This document shows positions 1 through 7,806 of a DNA stretch of 20,658 nt, piece by piece. The stretch comes from IMCC26207 sp037141255. GTDB lineage: Bacteria; Actinomycetota; Acidimicrobiia; Acidimicrobiales; Microtrichaceae. The translations under genes and the position numbers were made by a program. Position 1 is the first letter of the stretch, and every line of letters starts with the position of its first letter. The stretch covers positions 1 through 20,658 of the forward strand of contig JBAXCX010000043.1 in the NCBI GenBank assembly GCA_037141255.1, written 5' to 3'. The notes under the pieces were generated by a model. That model saw only the letters and a program-made list of their open reading frames with translations. It was not told the DNA's origin and ran no database searches.

Positions 1-115
1 CACACCAACCGGCACCCAACTCAACACCCAACACAACGGCAAACCCAGCCCCTAAACCAGCCAGAACACCAGCCAGAACAGCCGAATTACGACCGATATC
101 GCAGTTCACCGGCAC
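1..115 (-). CDS. Membrane protein N-terminus, partial at left edge
   Basis: A minus-strand reading frame opens at a GTG at 115 and stays open to the window edge, giving 38 residues. The start is preceded by AAGGAG about 10 bases upstream, a fair ribosome-binding site. The peptide starts hydrophilic (VPVNCDIGRNS) and then becomes a run of Ala, Val, Leu and Gly (AVLAGVLAGLGAGFAVVLGV), as in a first membrane segment or signal anchor. A 12-bp tandem repeat at 57-80 encodes part of this run. The family cannot be recognised from so short a piece. Part of this stretch (24-49) recurs exactly at 1683-1708, so the gene start may belong to the duplicated block that also holds the GH5 copies. The frame could be chance in a rearranged region. 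Confidence 0.4.
   Translation of the reverse strand, partial: MPVNCDIGRNSAVLAGVLAGLGAGFAVVLGVELGAGWC
24..49. repeat. 26-bp direct repeat, copy 1
   Basis: These 26 bases are identical to 1683-1708. Each copy lies upstream of one of the two GH5 copies: about 120 bp before the start codon here and about 150 bp at the second copy. The sequences between repeat and GH5 start do not align by eye. The repeat is probably a surviving part of the duplication that made the second GH5 copy. Confidence 0.75.
57..80. repeat. 12-bp tandem repeat, two units
   Basis: The unit CCAGCCAGAACA occurs twice in a row at 57-68 and 69-80. On the minus strand it encodes a repeated Val-Leu-Ala-Gly-type stretch in the partial membrane protein at the left edge. 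Confidence 0.7.
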
Positions 116-131
116 GTGGAAGGTGCTCCTT

Positions 132-577
132 GCTTACGATTCTGCATGCGGGGGAATCTGGATAGCGGTCATTGGCGCTTTCTGTCTTATTAGCGCGGTT
201 GCGTGTACCTCTTCCCCACTCGTCACCTTCCCAGCTGGTCATGCCGATGCAGTGACCTCAGAGCCGGCAGATGTGATCGGCCCGCTACATATGCGCGGAC
301 GCGAGCTTGTAGATGCAACCGGGCGCGTGGTTCTTATCCACGGAACCAACCTGGTGAATAAGTCCGAGCCCTTCCTTGCGCCGCTCGAGAACGGATGGCT
401 TGGACCGCAAGACTTTGCTGAATTCCAAGCAGACGGCTTTAACGGAGTTCGACTCGGCGTTTGGGCAGCCAAGCCGATGCCAGCGCCTGGCGTGATCGAC
501 ACGGACTATCTCGGCCGATGCCGCCGCACTCTCGCCGACTGTGCCAAAGGAAATCGAGGCGATTGTTGGTTGGGGTG
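132..577 (+). pseudogene. Decayed 5' fragment of the GH5 lipoprotein gene
   Basis: This stretch is a second copy of the first part of the GH5 gene at 1832-3277. Over about 118 shared residues the translations differ at about six positions (for example S/C, S/A, A/E, H/P, L/V, P/L), so the copies are close. Three lesions show it is not functional. The ATG at 146 is followed by five G where the intact gene has four, which shifts the frame. Sequence matching about 2197-2309 of the intact copy is missing, with a small insertion at the joint, a net loss of about 104 bp and another shift. Homology stops near 577, so the catalytic Glu residues are absent. A frame opening at a GTG at 123 reads the homologous peptide as far as the deletion and closes at 584, but its first residues do not match the intact protein. 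The lipobox (AVAC) is still readable. Translation of the remnant is unlikely to matter. Confidence 0.88.
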
Positions 578-603
578 CCGATGAAGGCGCTACAGATGAC
601 TGT

Positions 604-1587
604 TCACAGATCCCTTTCTGCGAGCCGCCTTGATAGCTCCGGTACCGTGTAGCGAAGCAACTCACCGACTGGAGCGATCGCTAGCTGATCAATGCACAGT
701 CGACTGGCAAAGGCAGGGTCTCCGTAGAGGGCGTACAGATGCACGAGCGCACCGCGAACGTCAGCCTGCCGAGCTGGATTGACGATTCCGATCGCCCAGT
801 CGAATGCTTCGAGCACCTCCGCTGAGGAGTAATCCTCGAAGCAATCGGGATCGAATGCAGAGTTCGGCAGCTTGTTCTTCACTCGAAACACAACGGATCC
901 ACTATTTGGGATGTGGCAGACCGGAGTCAGATCGTCGCGGTATTTGAAGTGCCAGAGATGCAGCCACGGCGTACAGGAGTGCACCCAATCCTGCTCCACA
1001 ACTACCGCGCCACGTTTGAGCTCTCGGTAGAATGTTTTCTTGACGTGATTCCAGATGTCCCAACTCTTCGAAAGATCGTTGAACAGAAATTGGATTTCAT
1101 GACCGGACTGCCATGTGTGGTCCAAGACATCGCCTTGGTGAACTACCAAGTGGTCTTTCCGGTCGCCGAGTCGCTCCAAGTACTGTGGCAAGAAGGACTC
1201 GCCGTCCCGAAACCTCTTCCGTGTCGGCAGCCCGCGCATGCGTTCCTCAATATCCTCTGCACAGAAAAGGTCGTATACGTGAATCTCGACTCCTTCTACT
1301 CGCTTGTTACGTCTGAGACCATCAACGATCGCGAGAGTGGATGATCCGAGCCAGGTTCCGAGTTCGACAATTGCTCCGCTGCCGTCAAAGTCCCGGGCGA
1401 GATAGCGGGCGATCCAAGCTCGCTCCCACGGGCTCGTCATGTCGGCGAGCACTAAAGGGTCGAGGAACCACGACAGAGGCATCCACCTGATCAGCCGACC
1501 GGCCGAGCGAGCCTCGCGGCGGAACCATCGCAATCGGGCGCGAATGCCGTACACCCGCCCGTAGACCTCCGACACCACAGCAATCAT
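604..1587 (-). CDS. Class I SAM-dependent methyltransferase family protein
   Basis: The protein of about 327 residues has a Rossmann-type SAM-binding motif (IVELGTWLGSSTLA). Further on come a motif-II-like segment (VEIHVYDLF), a strand (EIQFLFNDLSKSWD) and a strand ending in an acidic residue (AVVVEQDW). This order matches the Methyltransf_24 / cephalosporin-hydroxylase-like / macrocin O-methyltransferase type, which often modifies sugars or secondary metabolites. The substrate cannot be told. The frame stays open up to 1782, but its N-terminal extension runs through the repeat at 1683-1708 and looks non-coding. I chose the ATG at 1587 (MIAVVSEVYGR), which has AGGTG about nine bases upstream; a GTG at 1599 and an ATG at 1620 are alternatives. 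The gene is enclosed between the GH5 fragment and the intact GH5 gene, both on the other strand, and its stop lies about 27 bp from the end of the fragment. This suggests it arrived during or after the duplication. Confidence 0.72.
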   Translation of the reverse strand: MIAVVSEVYGRVYGIRARLRWFRREARSAGRLIRWMPLSWFLDPLVLADMTSPWERAWIARYLARDFDGSGAIVELGTWLGSSTLAIVDGLRRNKRVEGVEIHVYDLFCAEDIEERMRGLPTRKRFRDGESFLPQYLERLGDRKDHLVVHQGDVLDHTWQSGHEIQFLFNDLSKSWDIWNHVKKTFYRELKRGAVVVEQDWVHSCTPWLHLWHFKYRDDLTPVCHIPNSGSVVFRVKNKLPNSAFDPDCFEDYSSAEVLEAFDWAIGIVNPARQADVRGALVHLYALYGDPAFASRLCIDQLAIAPVGELLRYTVPELSRRLAERDL

Positions 1588-1682
1588 CGAAGAGGGCACC
1601 TGATGAGGATACATGGGCATCGCATCGCATCGGCTTGTGACGGCGGTCCTTGACATAGCGCTGCACTCCCACGCGACAGTCC

Positions 1683-1708
1683 ACACCCAACACAACGGCA
1701 AACCCAGC
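1683..1708. repeat. 26-bp direct repeat, copy 2
   Basis: These bases are identical to 24-49. This copy lies between the methyltransferase start and the intact GH5 gene. In copy 1 the minus strand reads as a hydrophobic peptide (GFAVVLGV). Here the surrounding frame is different and no convincing gene is present, so this side is probably the remnant. Confidence 0.75.
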
Positions 1709-1831
1709 GCATGAACATGGCCCATCGCGGTCAGCCCGCCAATAACCCCAAATGGAACAAGACCAACCAAGTTCGCCATCACCCGGGCAGTTGCTCAGCC
1801 CCGAGAAGTTGAATCTTGCTATCGTTTCGGG

Positions 1832-3277
1832 ATGCGGGGAATCTGGATTGCGGTCATTGGCGCTTTCTGTCTCATTTGCGCGGTTGCGTGTACCTCTGCC
1901 CCGCTCGTCACCTTCCCGGAGGGTCCTGCCGATGCAGTCACCTCAGAGCCGGCAGATGTGATCGGCCCGCTACACATGCGCGGACGCGAGCTTGTGGATG
2001 CAACCGGGCGCGTGGTTCTTATCCACGGCACCAACGTGGTGAATAAGTCCGAGCCATTCCTTGCCCCGCTCGAGAACGGATGGCTTGGCCCACAAGACTT
2101 TGCTGAATTTCAAGCAGACGGTTTTAACGGAGTTCGACTCGGCGTTTGGGCAGCCAAGCTGATGCCAGCGCCTGGCGTGATCGACACGGACTACCTGGCC
2201 GAAGTCGCTCAGGTCATCGACACGCTCACTGCCCAGCACATGTGGGTGTTGCTCGACTTCCATCAGGACGTCTTCTGGGGAATGCCTAGCTGGGCAACCT
2301 CGCCCCAAGCCGCCGCACTCTCGCCGACTGCCCCAAAGGAGATCGAGGCCATTATCGGCTGGGCTGCAAATTATCTCTCGCCGCGTTCGCTGCAACAGTG
2401 GAATGACTGGTGGGCTCAAGTCCCAGTTTCAGAGGGCCGCAGTGCAATCGACTTGTATGGCGATGGGGTAACTGCCCTTGCAAACGAGATAAAAGACGAA
2501 ACCAACGTCATGGGAATCGACTTGATCAACGAGCCATTCCCGGGGGACAAATTCTTTGAATGCGTGACCTCGTGCGGCGGCCGTTATCGTCAAGCCGAGG
2601 CCATGTACACCAGCTTGACCGCCAGGGTGAACCAAGCCGCTCCCGGGCTTGCCGTCTGGTGGGCACCATTCAATATCGGCGAACCCTTCCCAGGCACACC
2701 CGCACCCGGCGCCAATATCGGATACACCTTTCACGCTTACTGCTACGACACAGACGGCGGAGAGCCAGTTCAACCTGCGCCCGCACCATCGGCCCTGTGC
2801 GACGCAGTATTTGGCTCAATATTTAGCGCTGCAGAATCAGTCAGTACCCGATGGAACTCTCCCACCTTGCTTGGCGAATTTGGTGCCTCGCAAAGCCCGC
2901 TCAACGCGACTCGCACCACCCAGCTTGCCGACGAGTACCTGATGTCTTGGATGCACTGGCATCACCCCGGTACCTGGCCAGAGGTTGTTCGCACACAGCT
3001 GGTGCGTGCCTATGCCCAAGCAACTGCAGGCCACCCCGTCAGCCAGCACTTTGACCCGGCGACCGGAGATTTCGACTTTCGCTATCAGCCCGATCAGGCC
3101 GTGCTTGCACCAACCAGCATTGTTCTGCCAGCAGTACAATACCCAGCCGGCTACTCCGCAACAGTCACGGGGGGAACCGTGACCTCGGAGGCAAACTCGG
3201 GCCGGCTCACCGTTGAATCAGATCAGGGCGCAGCCGAGGTTCGCGTGCACGTGCAGCGCTCCGCTCCCGAGGCCTAA
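1832..3277 (+). CDS. Endoglycoceramidase-like GH5 lipoprotein
   Basis: The 481-residue protein is predicted to be a secreted, lipid-anchored glycoside hydrolase of family GH5, closest in motifs to endoglycosylceramidases, which release the glycan from glycosphingolipids. A short signal segment (MRGIWIAVIGAFCLI) ends in a lipobox AVAC, with Cys20 as lipidation site. The TIM-barrel shows HGTN near 65, VRLGVWAA near 101 and the characteristic LLDFHQD near 140. The acid/base is Glu234 in NEPFPGD, and the likely nucleophile is Glu349 in LLGEFGAS. A beta-rich C-terminal domain follows from about 410. Length is near that of Rhodococcus endoglycoceramidases (about 490). No good Shine-Dalgarno precedes the ATG; a TATCGT ending six bases before it could be a -10 of a leaderless message. 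The gene ends 15 bp from the convergent SDR gene with no clear terminator hairpin. Substrate is inferred; another GH5 specificity is possible. Confidence 0.87.
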   Translation: MRGIWIAVIGAFCLICAVACTSAPLVTFPEGPADAVTSEPADVIGPLHMRGRELVDATGRVVLIHGTNVVNKSEPFLAPLENGWLGPQDFAEFQADGFNGVRLGVWAAKLMPAPGVIDTDYLAEVAQVIDTLTAQHMWVLLDFHQDVFWGMPSWATSPQAAALSPTAPKEIEAIIGWAANYLSPRSLQQWNDWWAQVPVSEGRSAIDLYGDGVTALANEIKDETNVMGIDLINEPFPGDKFFECVTSCGGRYRQAEAMYTSLTARVNQAAPGLAVWWAPFNIGEPFPGTPAPGANIGYTFHAYCYDTDGGEPVQPAPAPSALCDAVFGSIFSAAESVSTRWNSPTLLGEFGASQSPLNATRTTQLADEYLMSWMHWHHPGTWPEVVRTQLVRAYAQATAGHPVSQHFDPATGDFDFRYQPDQAVLAPTSIVLPAVQYPAGYSATVTGGTVTSEANSGRLTVESDQGAAEVRVHVQRSAPEA

Positions 3278-3292
3278 CAGCCCGAATCTTTA

Positions 3293-4042
3293 CTACTGCA
3301 GACCGCGACTTGCTCCGCCATCGACGATGATTGAAGCACCGCAAACAAAGTTGGCCATTTCGCTGCACAAGAAAGCCGCAACGGAACCGAAGTCCGTGGC
3401 ATTTCCTAATTTGCCCGCTGGAATCGACTGCAGCAGTTCAGCGCTTTGCTCCGCAGACAAATCTGCATTTCGAGCAGTCTTATGAGTCCCCGGCTGAATG
3501 GTGTTGGCAGTCACACCGTCAATTGCGACCTCAGTCGCTAGGTTCTTGATAAACGCAGTGGTGGCAACTCTGGCCGCAGTCGAAGCCGCAAGAAAGGCAA
3601 TCGGCTGTCGTGCACCAATCGAGGTGATTGCCAGAATTCTTCCCCAGCCTTCTTCCCGCATTGCTGGCACTGCCTCGAGCGCTAGCGCAATGGTTGACAA
3701 GCAGTTCAGCTCTAGGGCCGACCGGTACTGCTCCACGCTTGTCGCAGTGGCTACCCCAGGCGGCGGACCACCAGCGTTTGCCACCAGAATCTGGATATGG
3801 CCGCCTAATGCCTCGGCTGCGGCCTGAGCGAATCCTTGTGCACCCGCGCTAGTTGACATATCTGCCTGAATACCAATAGCCGAAGGTCCGAGACTTGCAA
3901 CCGCTGCCGCAAGTCGCTCCGGGTCACGCCCGCAAATGGCAACCTGCGCGCCCTCGTTTACGAGTGCCTGTGCTGTTGCAAGGCCAAGGCCTGCTGAGCC
4001 GGCAGCAACGGCAGCTCGCCGACCGCTGATTCCAAAATCCAT
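3293..4042 (-). CDS. SDR-family protein lacking the catalytic Tyr and Lys
   Basis: The 249-residue protein has the full short-chain dehydrogenase/reductase layout. The N-terminal glycine motif is AAGSAGLGLA in place of TGxxxGxG. It is followed by a cofactor-specificity strand (CGRDPERL), NAGG at 89-92, and a C-terminal IIVDGG. The catalytic Ser is present (Ser141 in ITSIGARQP), but the residues 13 and 17 further on, normally Tyr and Lys of YxxxK, are Ser154 and Arg158. This fits the atypical FabG-like group (BKR_like_SDR_like) that departs from the usual catalytic tetrad. It may use another mechanism or have lost reductase activity. The ATG at 4042 is supported by GGGGAG seven bases upstream. 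The gene is divergent from the hydrolase that follows and convergent with GH5, so it is probably its own transcript. Annotation as plain 3-oxoacyl-ACP reductase would be unsafe. Confidence 0.85.
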   Translation of the reverse strand: MDFGISGRRAAVAAGSAGLGLATAQALVNEGAQVAICGRDPERLAAAVASLGPSAIGIQADMSTSAGAQGFAQAAAEALGGHIQILVANAGGPPPGVATATSVEQYRSALELNCLSTIALALEAVPAMREEGWGRILAITSIGARQPIAFLAASTAARVATTAFIKNLATEVAIDGVTANTIQPGTHKTARNADLSAEQSAELLQSIPAGKLGNATDFGSVAAFLCSEMANFVCGASIIVDGGASRGLQ

Positions 4043-4229
4043 GATCTACTCCCCAACAACTGCGCGCCAACCTGATGCAGGCATGGATGATACTTCTACA
4101 GACTTCCTTTGCCTGCCCCTCGGTCATCGCTCTCGCTGTAGTGTCTTCAATTGTCATTGGCTCGGCCGTTCACTCCAGATTCTGGCTTTCGGCCTGTCGT
4201 ACTCAACTTTCTGCGTCGAAGGAACCAAC

Positions 4230-6302
4230 GTGTCGCTCATCAGCTTTGACCAAATCCAGAGAGTTGTTACTGCCTTCTCGCCAGCGGCTGGATCTCCAAG
4301 TTCGCCTCTCGAAACCACGCAATTCCTCAGGTCGGTGCAGCCCTCACTCATGCCGCGCACCTCTATTCATCAGGGAGCAATGAGCGGACTCGCAATCCTG
4401 AGTGCGCGTGCCGCTAGCAACCGCGTGGACTATTTAGCCAACAAGATCACCCCCAACCAGGACTCGCTGGCGCAGCGGCTCATCGCTCGTGGCCTGCTCG
4501 CAGGGGTCGGACTTGGCATGCGCAAATTGCCAGATGAAAACGACACCGCGTGGCCGGCAGCATTCTCACGCCTGACTGGCGAACTCATCGAGGCTGGAGC
4601 CATTGGCGGGTTCTTGTACGAGGCAATCACCGCCACACGGCATCGCTCCTCTGCTTCACGCAAGGGCGCAATTGCCAACATGGCAGTCACGGCTGCGAGC
4701 CTTTCGTTCGCGTTGTACAGATCCCGAGAAAACCTCAAGGCCCGTCGCGATTTCTTTACTGACGACTTCGACAAACTGCAGCTGACGTTGCCCAAGTCAA
4801 TTGCAGTAGCCACCGTTATGACTGGAGTGGGCACCAGCATCGGGTTTGCGCATCAGGGCACCCGTCGGGCCTTCGAGCAGTTCTATGGGCCTGGCTTTAT
4901 TCACACCGGGCTTGCTCGAACAACAAACAATGTCTTTTGGGCTGGGGCCGTCACCGGGCTGTATTGGGCGGGAATCTCTAAAATCGGAAAGTCGAACGAG
5001 AAAATCGACCCCGGCTATGCACAGCCGCCAAGCACACCGTTGGTATCTGGCAGCGCCGACAGCTTGTGCAGCTTCGAGGACCTCGGCCAGCAAGGCCGCC
5101 GCTACGTGAGCGACGTCCTGCCTCCATCGCTGATCGAAGCCACCATGGCAGAGCCTGCCAAGCACCCAATCAGAATCTTCGTCGGCTTCAACGAACAACC
5201 CCTCTACCCCAGCGGACGTAGCGAAATCGCGCTTGCCGAAATGGAACGAACCGGAGCCTACGAGCGAGGCACCCTGCTGCTCATCTCCCCTACTGGCACC
5301 GGCTGGGTTGATCACTCCATGATCGAGTCCGCTGAGTTCTTTACACGTGGTGACCTTGCCTCGGTGTGCATTCAGTTTGGGCGCTACCCCTCGTTTCTCT
5401 CGCTGCAGAAAGTACGCGCTGGGCGCCAGCAATTCCGGCAACTGGTATGGGGCGTTCACCAGCGCCTACAAGGAATGGACCCCGCTGACCGTCCCCGTGT
5501 GCTGGTGTTCGGTGAAAGCCTTGGCGCTTGGGCGTCATCTGACGTAGTGATGAAGCGAGGCATCGAAGGCCTTGACCACTACAGCATCGACCGCGCCCTT
5601 TGGTTTGGAATGCCACAACTAGCTCGGTGGTCTGCCGCTGGCATGGACCGCCCAGGCCAACTCACCCCGGATGGCACCGTTGGAGTCTTTGATCGCTGGG
5701 AAGAACTTGAACTTCTGAGCGTCGAGGAACGCCAAACGCTGCGGATTGTTCAACTCAGCCACGACAATGACCCGATCACCTTGGCCACCCCTACCCTGTT
5801 GTACCGCAAGCCCGATTGGCTGGGCGAGGAACGTGGCCGAGGCGTCCCGGAAGGCCAACGGTGGTCTCCAGTGGTGACCTTCTTGCAGACGGCAATCGAT
5901 GCAGCGAACGCAATGCGCGACAGCCCTGGCGACTTCAGAAGTACGGGCCACGACTACCGCGCTGACACTGCCCGGTTTGTGGCCGAGGGCTACCAACTTC
6001 CCTACACCGAAGAACAACTCGCCGCAGTAGAGGTTCAGCTTCGCTCACTCGAGATTGACCGCGCTGCACGCATGAAACCAGCCGACGAGACCGAAGGCGG
6101 TCACACACCTTCGCCTGCCAAAGCCACCGAGGAACACCACAAGGGTGTGCACCTACCGCATCTGCGCGGTACTCGTACCTCTGGTGCTCGTTGGCTGCAA
6201 GCCCTTCGCAAGCACACACCTCCGGCCACGAGCAAACTCGTTGAAGCTGAAAAAGGCCCCGAAGACTCGGCCGAAACTCCTGAAGGAGCCAAGGCGAACT
6301 AG
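4230..6302 (+). CDS. Abhydrolase_9-type membrane alpha/beta hydrolase
   Basis: The protein of about 690 residues matches the two-part Abhydrolase_9 layout. An N-terminal membrane region begins with SLMPRTSIHQGAMSGL and has several hydrophobic helices within about residues 110-260. A C-terminal alpha/beta-hydrolase domain starts near PIRIFVGF. Signature stretches are SPTGTGWVD, a LASVCIQFGRYPSFLS block, and the nucleophile elbow GESLGAW with Ser430; LSHDNDP near 510 probably carries acid and His. The natural substrate of this mainly actinobacterial family is not established. The last 70 or so residues are polar and Pro/Lys/Glu-rich. The frame is open back to 3936, but that part overlaps the SDR gene. 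The GTG at 4230 is chosen because GAAGGA lies seven bases upstream and because it keeps the conserved N-terminal motif. No neighbour suggests a pathway. Confidence 0.85.
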   Translation: MSLISFDQIQRVVTAFSPAAGSPSSPLETTQFLRSVQPSLMPRTSIHQGAMSGLAILSARAASNRVDYLANKITPNQDSLAQRLIARGLLAGVGLGMRKLPDENDTAWPAAFSRLTGELIEAGAIGGFLYEAITATRHRSSASRKGAIANMAVTAASLSFALYRSRENLKARRDFFTDDFDKLQLTLPKSIAVATVMTGVGTSIGFAHQGTRRAFEQFYGPGFIHTGLARTTNNVFWAGAVTGLYWAGISKIGKSNEKIDPGYAQPPSTPLVSGSADSLCSFEDLGQQGRRYVSDVLPPSLIEATMAEPAKHPIRIFVGFNEQPLYPSGRSEIALAEMERTGAYERGTLLLISPTGTGWVDHSMIESAEFFTRGDLASVCIQFGRYPSFLSLQKVRAGRQQFRQLVWGVHQRLQGMDPADRPRVLVFGESLGAWASSDVVMKRGIEGLDHYSIDRALWFGMPQLARWSAAGMDRPGQLTPDGTVGVFDRWEELELLSVEERQTLRIVQLSHDNDPITLATPTLLYRKPDWLGEERGRGVPEGQRWSPVVTFLQTAIDAANAMRDSPGDFRSTGHDYRADTARFVAEGYQLPYTEEQLAAVEVQLRSLEIDRAARMKPADETEGGHTPSPAKATEEHHKGVHLPHLRGTRTSGARWLQALRKHTPPATSKLVEAEKGPEDSAETPEGAKAN

Positions 6303-6618
6303 CCCGGCGGTGCCGGCGACTCATGTCCCACCAGCCTCCCCCCAACGGCACCGGCCCAGGAGGGGCGAACGGCCCAACCCGGTCGTCTCTAACCAGCCGG
6401 GGCAACACAGAGCCTTCAGCAGACCCGGGATGGCTCACAGCGCGACGCACGTCTTGTTTGTGGACGACCAGTTGGGACGTAACACGCGCAAACTGCATGA
6501 CATGGCACTACACTTCGCCTCTTAGCTGGGATGAACGCCTGCGCCTTTCTTGGACGTTGAGTCCCCCCGGTCAGCTCCGCCAAAGCGGCGAGGAGCGTCT
6601 GTTCACGAGGAAAACCCG
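6303..6618. other. Intergenic stretch with a possible short remnant ORF
   Basis: No recognisable gene lies here. A small hairpin CCGGC-GGT-GCCGG at 6304-6316 follows the hydrolase stop but lacks a T-run, so it is at best a weak terminator. An ATG at 6430 opens a 31-codon frame to 6525 with a protein-like peptide (MAHSATHVLFVDDQLG at its start); it may be the remnant of a lost gene or chance. The right end holds the ribosome-binding site of the Coq4-like gene (GAGGA near 6607-6611). Confidence 0.5.
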
Positions 6619-7788
6619 ATGCCCGTACCGTTACCTGCCAGCGGCGAACTGATGCCACCGCCCGAACCCGACGAAGTCATGATCATGGCTCGGGCTGTGG
6701 TGACTGCAGTATCCGGGCACGACGGCCTCACCGACCTGCAGCACAGCATTATCACTGCGGACTTCGCGGCCATGAGCGGCGTGCACGTGAACCCCGACTA
6801 CCTCGAGCCCATCGGACCAGTCGAATACTCCAAGGCGCTGCGCGATCGCGATGAGGTGTTCCGGATCCGCATGATCCAGCAGATGGTCCTCTGCGCGCTG
6901 ATTCTCGACCCGCTTCCTCCTTACATCGTGGAACGGATCAGCCGATACGCCTACGAGCTCAGTGTCGACGAAGACATGCTCCGGGTAGCTCAGGAGCAGA
7001 TGCAGGGCGCCCGGAACCTGATTGGCAGCGACTTCCTGCGCTCTGGTTACAACGATGTCGCGGGCGTATCCGAGGTTGACAGCACCTCAAAGGCAGACCT
7101 CAACGACCAGCGCTGGGCCGCGGTGGAGGATTCAGCACTGGCAGCGAAGTGGGCGAGTCTCGAGGATCTAGGGCCGTCGACCTTGGGTCGTAAGGTATGG
7201 GAGTTCTATCGCTCGCGGGGCTTCCAGCACCCCGGCGCGCCCGGAAGCGCGTCGCCGTACCTCGCTCAGCACGACTGGGTACACATCATTGCTGACTATG
7301 GGTCCACGGTGGAGTCCGAGATCGAGGTGTTCGGGCTAATCGCGCGAGCGAACGACAATCCGAGCGGATTCTCTCTGTTAGTGATGGTCCTCAGTCTGTT
7401 CGAGACAGGGATGCTCTCGCAGATAGCGATCTTCAACGAGGCTGCTGGTCACTTGTCGCGCAACACCCGCCGCATGGGCGTGCGGATGGCGGACGCCATG
7501 TATCGCGGCGCGATCGTCGGGGCCAAGTTCGGCGGCCGCGACCTCATGGAAGTCGACTGGTTCGAGTTCGCCGACCGCGATCTCTTCGACGTGCGGCGCA
7601 TGGTCGGCATGCCGCCGAAGTCGGAACCCACGTGTCGTGCCGGCTCGGTCGGTCCTTCGTCCCCGGGGGGCATCACTGAGTTCCAGTTGGGGTTGGGGAT
7701 GTCGATGGCCGAGAGCCTGGGCGTCGAGTACAACAGCTTCGGAGCGACGCTCGCCCCCGATCGTCTTCCCCCGACGGGCATGGCGTAG
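6619..7788 (+). CDS. Coq4-like protein with helical N-terminal region
   Basis: The C-terminal half of this 389-residue protein looks like Coq4. Motifs in order are LGPSTLGRKVWEFYRSRGF near 184, then His218-Asp219-x-x-His222 followed by exactly eleven residues and Glu234, the HDxxHx11E metal-site motif of Coq4. Next come a helical stretch and a closing VDWFEFADRDLFDVRRMVG near 312, which resembles the Coq4 end. Coq4 acts in ubiquinone biosynthesis at the ring C1 position. Actinobacteria normally make menaquinone, so the job here is unknown. Residues about 20-140 are helical and recall TerB-like domains, a weaker match. About 55 extra residues follow the Coq4 part. The frame opens at a TTG at 6550, but the ATG at 6619 has GAGGA seven bases upstream and is preferred. 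The gene stands alone, between the hydrolase and vapBC. Confidence 0.72.
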   Translation: MPVPLPASGELMPPPEPDEVMIMARAVVTAVSGHDGLTDLQHSIITADFAAMSGVHVNPDYLEPIGPVEYSKALRDRDEVFRIRMIQQMVLCALILDPLPPYIVERISRYAYELSVDEDMLRVAQEQMQGARNLIGSDFLRSGYNDVAGVSEVDSTSKADLNDQRWAAVEDSALAAKWASLEDLGPSTLGRKVWEFYRSRGFQHPGAPGSASPYLAQHDWVHIIADYGSTVESEIEVFGLIARANDNPSGFSLLVMVLSLFETGMLSQIAIFNEAAGHLSRNTRRMGVRMADAMYRGAIVGAKFGGRDLMEVDWFEFADRDLFDVRRMVGMPPKSEPTCRAGSVGPSSPGGITEFQLGLGMSMAESLGVEYNSFGATLAPDRLPPTGMA

Positions 7789-7806
7789 CGCTGCGAAGGC
7801 TCTGCG

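Noticed and set aside
1588..1782. N-terminal extension of the methyltransferase (MMANLVGLVPFG...)
   Set aside because: It passes through the 26-bp repeat and precedes plausible starts; the hydrophobic peptide is probably from a rearranged piece of another gene. A fused signal-anchor cannot be fully excluded.
3278..3292. Bidirectional terminator between GH5 and SDR genes
   Set aside because: Only 15 bases separate the genes and no inverted repeat is visible.
3936..4229. N-terminal extension of the Abhydrolase_9 gene to 3936
   Set aside because: It overlaps the SDR gene on the other strand and has no family match; the GTG at 4230 has a good ribosome-binding site.
4797..5459. Minus-strand open frame of 220 codons
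   Set aside because: It is fully inside the Abhydrolase_9 gene on the other strand, whose motifs are clear; the peptide has no recognisable pattern.
6550..6618. TTG start for the Coq4-like gene
   Set aside because: The ATG at 6619 has GAGGA at good spacing, and the extra 23 residues are not protein-like.
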